From assembly GCA_009741485.1 (NCBI GenBank), contig CM019220.1, forward strand, positions 32,966,579 through 33,030,578: a stretch of 64,000 nt of DNA, given 5' to 3'. Positions within the stretch are counted from its first letter, which is position 1. Every line of letters starts with the position of its first letter. Below are positions 9,551 through 47,500 of the stretch, one piece after another. Under the pieces are notes generated by a model. That model saw only the letters and a list, made by a program, of their open reading frames with translations, did no database searches and was not told the origin of the DNA. The translations under genes were made by a program, and so were the position numbers. Source of the DNA: Malurus cyaneus samueli (Eukaryota > Chordata > Aves > Passeriformes > Maluridae).

Positions 9551-12500
9551 ACCCCAGTACTAAGAATCTATTAATACTTTGACATGTTGATTTATCCTGA
9601 GTTGATTGTTAACTCACATCTACTGTATACTTGAAGCCACAAAGTTATTACTACTTGTGTTTTTCATAAACTAATAACATGAAATTCTAGCACAACAACA
9701 GTAACTGTCTGAACAGAAAGAACCGTGTCAATAGCCAGTATTTCTGTTACTCGCAAGTACTTGTTTGAGAACTAAAGGTAAAAGGTTGCTCTACTTTTTC
9801 TGTTTTGTGATCAGTTCTGGGGAGGATGAGACTCAAAACAATAGGATTCACTACCGATTTGTAAGGAAGTTTCCATGACAAAGCACCATAGAGACACTTT
9901 ACCAGCAGATACTTCTAAACACTAATCACCCCTGACCATTTTACTCTCTAAACCAAAACCTGTGTGAATTCTAAACCACACTTTATGAGTCATTAATAAT
10001 CTTCTCAAGACTCAAAATTTAAATTGCTTTAAAACCTTGTATGAGAATGCAAAGATAATCTTTGCTATAACTGCTTAAATCTTACAGACTGTAAAACACC
10101 GGAGCTCACAACCAAGTAGCTGGTCAATAAAACTTGATTTCATCACTCTGCTCATCCTGCACAAGTTAAAATGTAGGGCAATGTTTTACTGTACAGATAC
10201 AAAGTTTTAATATACATCTGTTCCCATCAACAGCTCCTCACAGGAAAAGCCTTGTAATCCTTTATTATAGAAGGGATAATTTATGGACCATTTTAAATTC
10301 AGTTGGTCCCTCAGATACCACCTTTGGTAAAATCTTATGAACACAGTTTAAAAAAAATCAGGGAGAGATATAGCTTAGAGAAAAATGAATGAAAGGATGG
10401 AAGCAAAAAGTGTAATTTTTCTTCATTAACTCTCAAATACGGACGATTAACGTGGGACAGATTTTTGCTAAAGTCTCTTCTTGAAGCTGTAAGCTATCCT
10501 TAAGACTTGTACAACTTCTAAACTTTTAATGTCACAGGCCTTGACACTTCACCAACTTACTAGGCAAGTTTATCTGAAATGGCTGGCTGTTGTTTTAAAA
10601 TCTTGTTCCATGATTATTTTAAATAAAATTTCATAAGGACTGCATGGAAAACCTTGTATGTATCAGCCTTGCAAAACCCACTTACTGCTTTTAGGAACAA
10701 ACCAAGCTCACCATCATCTTCCACGACTGTGGAAGAGGCAGGCAAGTATTTTGTCTCTTCAGCTGGTCATGACATACAAATTTTGACAGACTGATCCATG
10801 TATTCACTAACACAATACCCATGTCAAGATTTACTACTCTGAAACACCTACAGAAAAGCTTTCAACAGTAAAGTTTATCCAAATGCAGTGGGGGGAAAAC
10901 CAAAAATAATTAACAGAGATTAAGGCCCATATGCTAGAAACAAATAGTATTTAAAATACTGAAGAAAGTATAAATGAAAAAATCTATGTAAATCAAGAAT
11001 GCAATGCAAGTACAGAGGATCTGGCTTCTTTGCTTACTATGACTGAAAAGGAATGATATTTTGCAACTTTAGTCCTGCAATTATCCTAAAGGAACTGAAA
11101 TAAAATGGGCACTTTTACTCTTCTGATGAAAACTATTCCTATGATATAAATGTTTGTTAAAAATGACACCTAGCTAGTGGCTTTAATGCTATATTAAACA
11201 TGCCAAGGTAGCAATATCTTTGGCAATGAGAGAATTTAAGGATGACATTATCAGATCTACTAACATCAAAGTACTTTTGTTTTGAATTTCATTCAAACAT
11301 ATTCCATTGCTTTTTCCACACCTCCTCTAGGATTATGAGCACAGTATCTATACTGTACAGTTTGATTTTTATGATTTTATTCAAAAAGTCATTCTTGGTT
11401 CTCTTAGTCTTCAAATTAATCTAAATTTGTAAGCTAAGATAAACAAAAATGTCTGGTTTGTGACCAAAGTTAAAATGCTGAACACTTAAAGAAGGTAGCC
11501 ATTGATTCATGATAAAACACGACAAGTTCAAACTCTTAGGTTAAAATACAGCCATAGCATAGAATTATCTATTCCAAATTTAATCTTTCAAAATATAATT
11601 CTCTGAACATGTTATACGTTAAATAGAGGAAAATTCCCCAGGAGCTAAAATTTTCCAAGAACCCTAATAATCTTCATTTAAGTAAAACAAACCACATAGT
11701 ATCTGAAGACAAAAAGCAGTTAGAGTTGGGGTCACCTTACTGCAGAGTAGCTTTACCACCACTAAGATGCAGGTTTCCCCTTTAATCTTGAAAAATACGT
11801 TCCTATTTACATACAGTATACACACAGCTGAGGCAATTGATTGTCAACATGTGACAAATGTACCTACTCACACACAAGTAAACCTCACATGGTGAGAAAA
11901 AACCCTGTCCCAGTAAACTCCAGTATTCATAAGTAGTGCAAATAAATACTTTGTCAGAAAACATCTTTTTTTTTCTCACTATTTTGATGACTTTAATGAT
12001 GTTAATGCTAGCAGAAGTATGTTGAATGTATTTAAGACCAACACACTTGCAAACTACAAGTACTAGATCTAATGCTTACTGCCTGCAACATGATGTTCAG
12101 CATTACAGAATGAAGTATACTGGTAAAAAACTTCAAATTCACATCAGAAAGGGTGTTCAAAGAAATCTGCATTTTAAATGGACAAAGATAAGGAAGGTTT
12201 CCATATTTTTATGAAGGTTTCCTAATGAAAACTAAAGGGATAATACAGCAATTTAAACTGATCTTGCAACATTAATTTTAATAAGTATTTTTACTTCATC
12301 ACTTTGCTATTTGCAGGATAAATGCTGGTTCATCTCTCAAACATCTTTCAATCAAAAAGCTGCTCACAATAAATCCCTGAAAAAGATAATCAAGCTAGAG
12401 TTCATAATCCCAACATTTTCTTTCCTAAAATTAGAAAGCCCAACAAAAATGAATTACAAAATGGCAGCATAATGTGATGTGTATCAAGGAGTATTTCATT

Positions 12501-15500
12501 TTTCCCTACTCAAGTGCATGTATACATCAGAATATGGTATCTACCCTTTCTCACCTAAGAATTGCATACATATGCATGCACACACACATACAGAGGGAAA
12601 AATCAGTTTTTTGCTTTTTGTCCTTCTTCTATACTGCAGCTGCACTGAAACACTGCAGAAATCTAAATCTAGTGCCTCGAGTACCAAATGTTCTAAAAGA
12701 AGAGACAGCAAAGCTAACTTTGGATAAGGTGGTTTGATTTAAGTCTAAACATCTGTCACAGGTGTCAGAAAATTTACTCAGGTTTTGCACTTTGTTTAGT
12801 GTTTAGCATATACAACCAGAAAGCCAGCAGATGATTTTCTCCACCCATTTCCCAGACACTTCTAATTTTATTTCTGCTGCAGTAGTTTGAAATGTACTGA
12901 ACATGGTGTATGAAGGTTTGCTGCAATCTTGACACACCTTAGCACAGTTAGAGACACATCAAGAAGCATTAATGAGAAACACACAGCACTGCAATGCCTG
13001 TCACTACAGCCGGCTGGTAGAGTGATGACTCGATTTGTAAGATAAATGTTAAACAGTACTTGGCTGAAAAACAACAAAACAAGCTCCCACAACTGAAACA
13101 CTGCACTAAAAGGGTAATTTTGAGAAGTTATAGATATACCACATCAGCACATAAAAAGCATAATTTTTTTACAGGGATAAATTTGAACTCTTTTAAAAAA
13201 AGACTGATATGGAATAGTTATATATACACAAGAACAAACCAAAATACAATGAAAGAAAGCATAACAAAAGGCACATGATCAAAATGAGAACTGTAAAAAT
13301 ATATTAAAAGGTAGTTTGACTGAGGTTTTTGCCAATTTCAATTTACGCATGTACATTTGGCTTCCCTATCTGAAGCCAGTAAAGCTGTCTCATTTTCCTG
13401 AAAGTTTTAGCAATGTGGGACCCCCTACAAAAAATAGCTTTTTAAAAAGGTTGTAAAATTTGACCTGATTCCAATTTAAGTGTCCTAAAACTTCTGGAGG
13501 AATGTATATAATGGCAAACACAGAAAGTAGAGAACCTTGGTAATGAACAACTTTACTTTTAAAAATACTAAAATTAAGTAATTCTTAGAAAATTAGCTGA
13601 CACTCGTGATCTTTTCTTTCCCAAATATTTAAGCAAATTTCATTTTTAATAGTCTCTACAAAGTATAAACTTTGTACCTCCAGTCATGACTTACCAACTG
13701 TGTCCACTAGCAAAACTTTCGTAACAAAAAGTTTCTACCATATACAGCTTTTGACATTTTTAAAGAAATGTAAGCCTTGTAGCTTCATCTCAGCTTTGCC
13801 TTGGTTCCATCTGTGTATGACTGATGGTCCTTAAAGATTAACTTCCATTTAGAAACTGTCAGGTTTTCTATTTACTTTTTAACTGAATTTCTACATCAGA
13901 TGCCACTAAATTCACTTTATTCATTTATTATATGAAGACTAGGCTAAAAAAGTGACTCAAACCACAAAACACCCCTTCAATTACTTAAATGAATTTTAAT
14001 GTAAATCTGAAAAGAAAAAAAAAGTTCTACTTGAAATAAAGCTTAAAAAAAAATCCCCACCAAAATCAACTATCAGCAATAGCACACCACATAATTCATT
14101 GTTCTGCATGTCTGAAAGACTATCATTCAACGAGAGCCTGTGGTTTCTAACTGTTTACATTTATCCTTCACAGTGACAGCGAAACCAAAGTGCCCACATA
14201 AAAACTGTAACTCTCTCCTGGGGGTTTACGGTTTGTAAACTTCCAAGATGTCATACAGAACTTAAGCTGAGAGGATGAACTTTCCCCTTTTCTCTCTATC
14301 AATCCAAAAAGAGATACAGAGAGAGAGAGAATGACAAACATTTTCCTGTGTAACCAGAAATGTGCTTCTAAGCAGTGTCCTCTAACGTAAGTACCAGCCA
14401 GTGCTTATACACCAGTCACATACATTCAAGGCTTGGCTCAATGGCACAAGTTCTGCATTTTCAAGAGTAGGGCCAAGCCACTAAAGCAAGAGTTAAAAAA
14501 CCTCAACAGATTATTTATACCAAGGCAATGAAGTGTGATCCTTCTGGGAAAAAAAAAAAAAAGGACTGTCAGTACCCCTTTGCACAAACAACATTGCTAG
14601 AAAAGCATTTCACATTGAAGCTTCAGTGTTTCTAGCAAACTATTGTCTCTATCCCTGAGACAGCACCTTGAGAGTATGGTCTGTCTGGACTGCAGGATTC
14701 CTCAAATGACTCCATGATTAAATTCAGGGACATTGAGAAAGCAGCTGAAATGGGTGGGGGTCTCAACAGCCATGATACCAAAGAAAGCAGCCTGAGAAAT
14801 ACTCTTTACCCGAATACACCTTTCAATTTGGTGATCAGCACCTCACAATAACAACAGCAACAACAAAATGGAGCAGAGCTAGCCATTATTTCCTGGGAAA
14901 GTAGTGTTTCCTTCCCATTTACAAACCAAATTGTTTGAACAGCATGGTGGTGTCTAACTTTTTGTGTAAATGCAGAATGACCCTGTGTCCTGGAGGGGAA
15001 GACATGTAACATTACAAATGGCTACAATGCCATTAGAAGTGCATTGTAACCTACATTATCAACTTAGAATCCTCTCTCCAAGGCAAAACACCTTCTTAAG
15101 CATGTCTCAATTGCTGAACATCAAAAGCTTCTGGGATGAGAGAGTGGGGGCAGTCAAGAAAAAACTACCCTCATTTTAATGAAAAAAGTGCTGTAGACAG
15201 CCAGGAGCAGCAATGACAATCCCCTCCCCAGAATTGATTGCACAGACTCAGAGAGGTCCAAAGTCACACTAGAATCTCTGAGGCACTCCTGGTTCTGAGA
15301 AAGACAAGTCAGGATCCAGTAGTCTTTGCAGTACTGTAGACCAAGAAAACAAACCCGCTTCTATTTCTTAACAAAGCCAAAGCATCATCTCATAGGGATC
15401 ACATTCACCATTTCCGCCGGTGTCTCCAGTCTCACAGTGTTGAAATGGGACTGATCAGCCTACGATGGATTGCACATCACCCAAGGGGAAAGGAAGGCAT

Positions 15501-15736
15501 GGAAAAAGGCATACAGTACATTGTATACTGCTTCACAACCATGTTTACAAGGGGGAAGGAGGATGAAGGTGAGGGAAGAATTATTGCTGTTTCAGTAATA
15601 CAGTATGATAGCGAAACCAAACAAGATCACAACAGTCAGTATCTTCACACTGTGGGATGATGGTTCATGTTTTGCCTAAGGATGAATTTGCCAGGGATTA
15701 AGGGGAAAGAGGGAATACTAAGGAAGGGAGTCAACG

Positions 15737-39185
<23,449 letters not shown>

Positions 39186-39213
39186 TTTCTTACTTCTTTT
39201 GCTTCTCTCTTAC
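39186..39213 (-). other. HYCC2: HYCC2 5' UTR part of the start-codon exon
   Basis: 28 bp upstream of the ATG follow a pyrimidine-rich tract ending in CTTATAAAG. The AG is immediately followed by GTAAGAG, so the same point also resembles a splice donor. The exact acceptor is not certain. Confidence 0.5.
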
Positions 39214-39685
39214 CTTTATAAGAAAAAAGAAGTTAAACATTAGTTCTTGCAAGAAAATTTAGTTTTTTTAAATCCTACCCAATAAAAAGCTCTTAACATC
39301 TTTCTAATATAATTATACAATGCAAAACAATAGAAAAGTTGCATTTTGGGTAACCAGTCCCATTGTTTAACAATGATTTAATTGTTTTCTTCTCTTAGTC
39401 TAAAGTGCTGTGCATAAATGGGGAATGAGGAAAAAGAAGGATTCAGTGCTTCAGGCCAATTGTCTTTCAGTTGTGTTTTGAAAATTATTTAGGTTCAATC
39501 AAAAATTACGTTTGCCATGCAAGTAGACAGACTACATGACTGCAATCACCTGTCTCAGATTTTGTTCCTGTTCAAAACAATCACTTGTTTTGATTTCTAG
39601 AAGATTTGTACTTAAGAACAATCAGTATTTGTTAAATGAAAAGAGAAGTGAAATAAGATATAAAGCTTCCCAACACATTTTTAAG

Positions 39686-39774
39686 TCAATATATAATTTT
39701 TAAATGGCAATTGGCAGAAAGTCATTAAGNTCAATATATAATTTTTAAATGGCAATTGGCAGAAAGTCATTAAG
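39686..39774. repeat. 44-bp exact direct duplication around a single N
   Basis: 39686-39729 and 39731-39774 are identical and flank the N at 39730. The pattern is the same as at 34.3 kb, so it is probably an unmerged contig overlap in the HYCC2 5' UTR intron. Confidence 0.9.
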
Positions 39775-40116
39775 AGAATACAAACTCTTGTGGGCAAGGA
39801 ACTGCTTCAGATTTCTAAAGCATGTTTAAATATCCTAAAATACAACAAATTCAGAAATTACAATAATTTAAATTCAAGTAACACATGAGTAACTTATTTC
39901 AGCAGAAGCACTGACAAATAATTCCATAAAATAACAGAACAACTAATCTCTGCAAACAAAAGTTTACAAAGACATCCTTTTTGATATAGGAAAAGAGATG
40001 CCATGTCAGAACAAGAAATGGATAGAAGTTAATTTAAAACATCATAAGGCATGCTACAGAAGAAGCTAAGTTCTAATTCACTCTGCCTAGAGAAAGAAGT
40101 GTGACATTCAACTTAC

Positions 40117-40219
40117 CTCTTTAAAGAAGTCAGTTTTCTAAAGGAGGAAGAGGAGAAGGAATGCAGAAATTTTTCAACCTGGGATGCATTTGTCAAGCTT
40201 TTAAGTACTGCCCCGTTTT
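40117..40219 (-). other. HYCC2: Likely HYCC2 5' UTR exon
   Basis: This 103-bp segment has a good acceptor (TTATTTTTCAG) and a consensus donor (AAAGAG|GTAAGT). It lies 903 bp upstream of the start-codon exon. It contains no frame joining to the main ORF but does hold a 19-codon uORF. It is called from splice signals and position only. Confidence 0.55.
40130..40189 (-). other. Upstream ORF in HYCC2 leader (19 codons)
   Basis: ATG at 40187-40189 and TGA at 40130-40132, context ACAAATGC with A at -3. It encodes MHPRLKNFCIPSPLPPLEN. It lies wholly within the predicted leader exon, so if that exon is used the uORF would precede HYCC2 translation. Confidence 0.4.
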
Positions 40220-41409
40220 CTGAAAAATAACAAAAGCCTATGATGATCACAAAATATGGAAAAGACACAGTAAAGTAAAGCAAACGCTAATGTAAATATT
40301 CTTTTGCCTTACAAATTGAATTTTATCAATTCTTCTAAAGTCCATTTGAATGCTTTTGTAACAAAGCAATTTTCCATTAAAAAAAAAGGCTGTGTTTTAG
40401 CCAAGAGGAAGGGAGGAATTACCTTCATCAAAAAAAAGGGCTTTTGTCACTTATGTGGAAAATCCTTCCATATTAGTGGTGCACAGTACTACAGGCACAG
40501 TTCTTACCATCAGCAGTGTAAGGAAAATGTAAGATGAAAGAAAGAGTAATAATTTTCCAAAGTGTGAACTGAATCCATACCCTGATTTTGGAAAACATAC
40601 ACCTCTTAAATGGACTATATTAAAGACTCTACCTTACCAAAATTCCTTAGCACATATTTCAGTGTCATTGTGAAAATCACCTATTACTCTAAAGTTCACC
40701 TTTTGCTGCAGAATTCCTTCATACTGAGCATGAAGCAAACAACACACATATGAGCCAACTCTAGGTACATTCATGTTTTTGCTGTGCATCACTCTTGGAG
40801 CAAGCCCTATCTGGGAACTTCTTTCCATGTAAGTCAGCTTCAGAACCACAACTGCTGTACCATTACAGAAGTAGCCCACACCAATTCTGGCTACAGTCAC
40901 TGCTAGCTCAGTTTTAGGGCAAAATCATCTCTCCCTTTCAAATTATCCACCTGGATATTAACACATTTTTAAGGACTTGTACAAGGAAGCAAGATGGCCA
41001 ACTGATGAACTGACATATTTTTACATATGGGCTGATGAAGATTTCTTAAATACAGAACAAGTAAGCAATTTGAATTCATACTAAAGCCTGGAACATGAAA
41101 GTTAAGAGTGAGGAATGCAGTCACTCAGTGTTAAAATCTTAATACAGAAATCAATTACAAAAAAAGCTTCCCCCAAAAAGCATCTGAAATAATAGCTTAA
41201 ACGTTTTCTCCTAAACTTACTCATTAGGCATAAGGGAGCAGAATATGATAAGGCTGTTAAATCACACCTCGAATCTTTAGGTTTAATATTAAAGCTGCAA
41301 TAATCTGTTCTGAATGAAGTCAGTCTTGCACTGGGCATCTGTCAATTACAGTTAAGATGTTAACAGTCAGAGCACTCTCTTAGATCATGCTATGCACACT
41401 AATAATGGA

Positions 41410-41573
41410 TTCATAGAATCATCTTGATTGGAAAAGACCTTTAAGACCATTGACTCCAACCATTAACATGGCACTGCCAACTCCACCAATATACCATGTC
41501 CTTAAGTGCCATATCTCCATGGTTTTGGTTTTTTTTTCATATCCCTCCAGGGATGGTGAATCCACCATTGTCA
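41410..41573 (-). mobile_element. Truncated CR1 LINE fragment (3' end)
   Basis: Plus-strand blocks ATAGAATCATCTTGATTGG, AAAGACCTTTAAGACCATTG, ACTCCAACCATTAACATGGC, AAGTGCCATATCTCCATGG and CCTCCAGGGATGGTGAATCC match the reverse complement of avian CR1 3' sequence as I know it. The sense orientation is therefore minus. It is a 5'-truncated, diverged fossil with no ORF, in the long HYCC2 5' UTR intron. It is the clearest sign of an avian or other sauropsid genome. Confidence 0.88.
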
Positions 41574-44500
41574 ATATCTTTGCTTTGAAAATATAAAAGC
41601 CTGAAATAAAGTTTATGCCAACAATATACTATCAGAATAGTGGAACCTCAAACTCGGTAAATCCTCAAGAATTTTTGACTACAGTAAAGGAAATAAAAAA
41701 GGGCCAAATCAACTATACTCATCAGAGAGCTTGTTTTTCACTTACATTTAAAAGAAAGTCATACTGACTGAATACAGTATGACTGCATTTAAACCACTAA
41801 CCAAGATCAATCTGAAACAGCAAAATGACTACCCAAATAATCTGAGCCAGTACCACTCGCTACACAATCAACTACGACAGTGAAAATTAAAAAGAAAAAA
41901 AAAGTGCCACCAATTAGATATTTGTAACTGATGATAGTTAAGAAGAAGAAATTAGTAATCAAGTATGCAGAGGATTTGTTTTGTTGCTGGTTTGTATTTT
42001 ATTCAGGGTTTCTGTTTGTTTGTTTTAAAGAGGGCAGGATTTTACCCTGGTTTAAACATACATGTGAGAGATTACATTGACAGGACATGCATTTCAAAAA
42101 GAGTCCAGTTTTTTGGCCATTATATACTAGAATCCACAATGTATATAAAGTAATTTTAGTACGAGTTACATAATAAATGAAAACTTTACATATTTTTACC
42201 TCAAAGCCATGAAAAGATTCATTTGCAATTAAAACCTGAACTGTCAGCAAGAAGAATAAAGCTTCATGCTACATGATCTCTGCACAATGCCACTTGTGCA
42301 AGAGAACCTTATGGACTGACAGGAGGTCTAAAAGAACAGAACTCCATTATCAATATAACTTGTTCTTCCAACCTACATAAACACTCCTCTCATACCTACA
42401 ATTCATTACTGAGCATGGAAAGAAGTGTATTTGAAGAAAGGTTTTTCCACGCTGCCTCTGTAAAAAAGTAGCATGAAAGCATCAAGAACACATCTTTACT
42501 CTGAAGTAAGCATACATTCAATTTCTTAATCCAGAAATTTCATAGATTTGTGAGAAGAGCTGTCTGTGTTAAATATGATTAATACTCTGGGAAGCAGAAT
42601 ACACAGAAGACAACATAAGATGAGGTGGTCAGTAGAACATAGGAAACATGCTTCCTTGCCACACACCCACGCTAAGGAGACTGCTAAATCTGCAGGAAGA
42701 AAACCAGGACACGTGCTGAGAAATGCAGATAACAAAAGGACCATTTGCACATCTCACGATGAGCCATTCCTGAATGCAGAGGTTTAAAAGACTAAATGGA
42801 AAAAGACTAGGTAATACATTTGATGATGCAATGAAAACATCTGTTCAGGAATGTATCAGTAGCCAGAAAATAAGTCAAGATGCTTGAGCACACAAAGTGA
42901 TTTAAAGTAAAATCTGAAAACACGAAAATAGAATGTACAAAATTGGTAACATGCTCTTATTTGAAATACTGATCTACATTTCACGCAAACAACCTAAAAA
43001 GAAGTAGGTATAAGGCAGAAAAATGGTTAGGAGGCAGTTGAGGACAAGGATTATGAAAAACTGCTTCTAACCTGGATATGGGAATAATTTTTAAAAATCT
43101 GATAAAAAAAAGAACTCCTTGTCTTAGAAACATGGAATTAAGTGGCTGAGCAGGTAGATTTCTTTTTTTTGTAAGAGTAATACAAAATAAAATGCTAAAA
43201 TGTAACAAGGTAGAAATCTTACACTGTTAACAGGGTACTGTTTGTCACACTGTAAGGTACCATAAAACATCATGAGGACCATACGAAGGTATTTTAGATA
43301 AACATTGTAACACCTGTTTTACATAGTTACTTCTTTTGTAGAACAAGGACAGTGAAGAAGAAAACTTAATAGTGTAAACTAGCACTTGATCGATTAGCTT
43401 TACAAGAAAACTTCTAGGAGAAGCTCTTGCTTAACAATGCAATACATAGGTTGTATACAGATTCATCCAGCTACTCTAAAGTTATATACCAGAAGATATT
43501 AAACAGCCACAGTATGGTCTGCTTCCACACTGGAAAAGGGTCTGACTCTTACACTAACCTCATCCCAAGAGAAAGTAGAAGCAGCCTTGGGAATTTTGGT
43601 AGAGACTTCTTGTACTTATTAAAAACTACACGTATTGTAATATTCACCTCTTACGATAAACATATCACTAATACCATTGTGATGTCTATCCATCCATAAG
43701 GTATCAATCTAACAGAATCCTATTTAGCAGACACTTAAATAAGCAGTCATTTTGGCAAGAACATAAAACAATAAATTAAAAAACTATTGTCCTCAACAAA
43801 TCAGAGCTGCAACAGCAACCTGGCATCCCAAACAGGTTCAGACATTCTGCCAGAACTCCCTTGGCCATCCAGCTCCACGCTACAGAGAAACAAGGTAAAA
43901 ACTGACAAAAGCAGAAAGAAACAAAACTTTCTCTGGACAGTCATTAATTTAAATTGTCAGCTCAAGCCTTCTCTTTAATTGAAAGAGCACTCTTCCAACT
44001 CCAGTTCTTAGGTAATTTAATGCAAGCTTCAGCAGACAGACATGCATTCCAACTTTAAAAAATAAATGCTGATGTATTCTGTATGTGGGATTTAGGTTGC
44101 CAGCCTTAGAAGACAAGCCTCAGTCATGCAAAACAACTTGAATAAGACATTTCTTCCCTGCCCACTCTGACTCACTAGTAATAACCAGGCTAAAAAACTT
44201 TCTTCTTAGATACCAACAACGAAGAAAGTTATGTGGAAACAATGGGCGAAAGCCTTATCACAGTGAAGTCAAAGATGATTGATAAAAGTCTTGTAAACTT
44301 TCATACCATACTTGCACAGTAAGATGCCCATTTCTTATCAAAAAGGTCACATAAATTTCAGCTGCTGCCAAAACATGTAGCAAGAAGAAAAGATATAGCC
44401 CATCTGTTCCAAAACCCCTCCTCTAAGTAATTTTAAGCTCTAAAGCATCTTCTGTGCCTTTTCAAGGACCACAAAGCTCAGCTGCCAACCTTCTTTCTAC

Positions 44501-47500
44501 CATTACTACAGTGAAACTGTGCTTTAGGGATACAAAACTGCAGAAGGCAAACAATTAGGGCAATGTGAATGAAAACACAACACTGAAATGAGACACTATG
44601 TATCAGTTTTCAAAACTACTTTAAAGCTGATCTTTTCCTAATTTTCATAGTATTGCACAGAGTAGTTGTAGAGAACTACAGAAGTCAGGTGACTCTATAG
44701 AGAAAAATTGAAGTCCCATTTGCCTGACAGAAGCAAATAAGAGAACCTGAATAAAACACAATTGTACCCTTATTACTAAATCCCTCTGTTAGGAGGTCAT
44801 GCAACAAATTAAGCAGAAAAGAGGAGAGTTGAAATGATCAAGAATGTGGAAAAAGAAACTTATCTTCTGTATATGAAGAAAATGCTCCTCTACATGACTT
44901 ACATGATTTTTGAAACAATAATAATTAAGACATTACCCTGCAGTCTTAAATACCACAAAACACACATTAATTATTCTATTACAAGGACCTAACGCACTTA
45001 AAAAAATATATACACACACACATAGGTTAGCCACAGAAATGTTACCTTATTCTCCCAGCACCAGTTTCCTTAGAAACAACTTCACGTAGTCATCCTACAC
45101 GAAACCTAAAACACGCTCTTGTCAGGATCCTGGTGAAACCCATCCCACGCCAGACAATAAAAGGTTTTATCCTCCCTTTGCATCAGTTCATATGCAGTAA
45201 CTCTTCCTCTGCTACTTTGTCTGCATTAACTTCTTTGCTTACAAAAACATTTCCATGTAAATTACCTTCCATGTAACCCTACCTCTCCCGAACACCTTCT
45301 CATTCATGGTTTTGGCTCAGGAAGCAATTTAAATCTAGGTAAGTAAAGATACAAAATGCATTATAAAAGAAAGAGCCTAAAAAAAAGCCTAATAGCAAAC
45401 TAACACTAGCAAAATCACAGTGAAGGTGTTTTTTTTAAGGTACTCAGCACTAAGTACTAAAAATGAACAGACTCAGGCTAAGAGAAATCTTGAAACAGAA
45501 TTTCTGTGGGAACAAACCTAAAACAAAATTCAAAATCAAACCAAAACAAACAAACAAAAAGACATACCACCAAGATGTCTTCAATATACACTTTGGAGCA
45601 AAACTGCAAACATGATAAGACCACTATCTGGCCTGTAAAGGAAAGAAATTCATGCAGAAATGTCCTAGAAATACAAGCTGAAGATTCTAAGCAGCTTCCT
45701 ATTTTTGAGCTGTAAAATCGTCACTTGACAGAAATAAATGCATGTTATAAAAATATCCATTAAAATATCAATTCCATGCCAATATCTGAATTCCAGTACA
45801 GATTTCTCGCTGCACTATTCCCTACTAACTGTAATTCACATAAAATGGAATTTAGGTTACATATTCATTAATGAATTTACCTAACCTCCTTTCTACTACC
45901 CTATTCTCAAAGAGACTTTACCCAGAGGATCCTCTGCTAAAAGTAATGAAATCCCTTTTTCTAATCATTCCAACTTCCAGATGGTAAAGCCTCCACCTCC
46001 AGGAAGGATAGTGTAAGTAGATTAATCTGAGGTGACAAATTTTCCCTCATACATACACTTAGTTAGACATTCACAAATTCTTAAATGAGTGGAATCTTCA
46101 AATTTATCTGAATTTACCTCAATATAGCTAAAATTATGTAATCTTGTTGATTTTTAAAAAATTATACAGTAAGAATACAAAGCTCCAAAATAAACTTTCA
46201 AAATGGCAAACTTAAAATAAAGATCTCTAAGTATTAAGACATATTGTTGTATTGCATGATGCCATAAATTTCATATGTGACTCAGATGCATCATTCACAT
46301 TTAAGATGCATGGTTTTCAAGGATAAAATTAATTCTGATTGATATGCTGGTCTTACTTTTCCACTACAAGTTCCCAGACTTTAAAAAGCAAACTGAACAA
46401 CAAATACAGTTAAATGAAACATCACTGATCACATCACCACTTATCAAGATGACACAATTTCAGGACAGCAAAGACCTGTTCTGCTTGACCTAATAGAATA
46501 TATGAGGCAGTTGAACCCTACACACACACAGGAAGGACATAAGGCACACACAGAGGCTGTTCACTATTCACAGATAGAACAGAGTAGCATCAAGAATTCT
46601 GAAATCTAAGATTTGCTTCAACTTTTGTAGTTTAAACTGTTTAGACCATAGATGTCCTTATTACTTCCAACAGTCACTGCAGAAGAAAGAACTTGTCTTT
46701 TTCCATGTCATTCATCACAGTGTTATTTCAGTGTCAGTCATTTTCAGTCTCACTCTAGTTTTCAGAAAGCTATAAAGGGGTTTCAAGAACTACAAAGAAT
46801 AATCTCACCAAAAATAAGAAGAAAAACATTTTTAATTTTATATTGAGATCAGATAGACTGTACAAGTCGAATTTCCACACATAGGAAATGAAACATGTTC
46901 CTGACCATCTTAATTCTGTGTAACACAATCCATTAAGAGCTATGTGAACAACAATCAACATATTTGACCCACTGATTAAGGTGATTGTGCTATAAAAATA
47001 GATTCTTATGACCAACCCCACTACTAACTTCACAGAACAAATCACAACAAACAACAAATCTTTTGTTGGACTCCCTCCTTCACAGAAAACAGGCAAACAA
47101 ACTTATCTAAAGAAAGAATAACCCTTTTTCATCACTTTATTAGAAGCTCTCATGACACTCTGAAAGTCAGCTTACTTTCATTGCCATTCTGGGGCCTATT
47201 ACTTGGAAGTATATGCTGCTTCTCAGGGAAAAAAACTGTGAGAGAATTAAAACATCAGTAAATGTAAATTAGTGCAACAACTACACCAGGTACCCCTTTT
47301 GTCTTGGTATGAGTTTAATAATTAATCTTCACTGCTGAATAGTTAAACACAATGCATATTGTTTACAGTCATTATTCTTCTACTGTTAAACCAACATTAG
47401 AACAGAACACAAACCGACCAGTCATAAGAATGGACTAATGAATATTTTAGTGTGAAATGATTCATTTTTCATGTATTTTTTTAAACAGTGAGGACACTAA

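Larger units (their letters stand above)
8515..15736 (-). other. HYCC2: HYCC2 3' UTR (about 7.2 kb)
   Basis: This AT-rich DNA has no credible gene and runs from the HYCC2 stop to the AATAAA on the minus strand at 8535-8540, just before the GC-rich minisatellite. Other minus-strand AATAAA signals that could give shorter transcripts include 13924-13929, 13916-13921, 10261-10266 and 9347-9352. A CA microsatellite is at about 9526-9550 and a GA-rich stretch is near 14320-14333. The extent is an inference from the lack of any other gene; it has no splice or transcript support. Confidence 0.68.
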
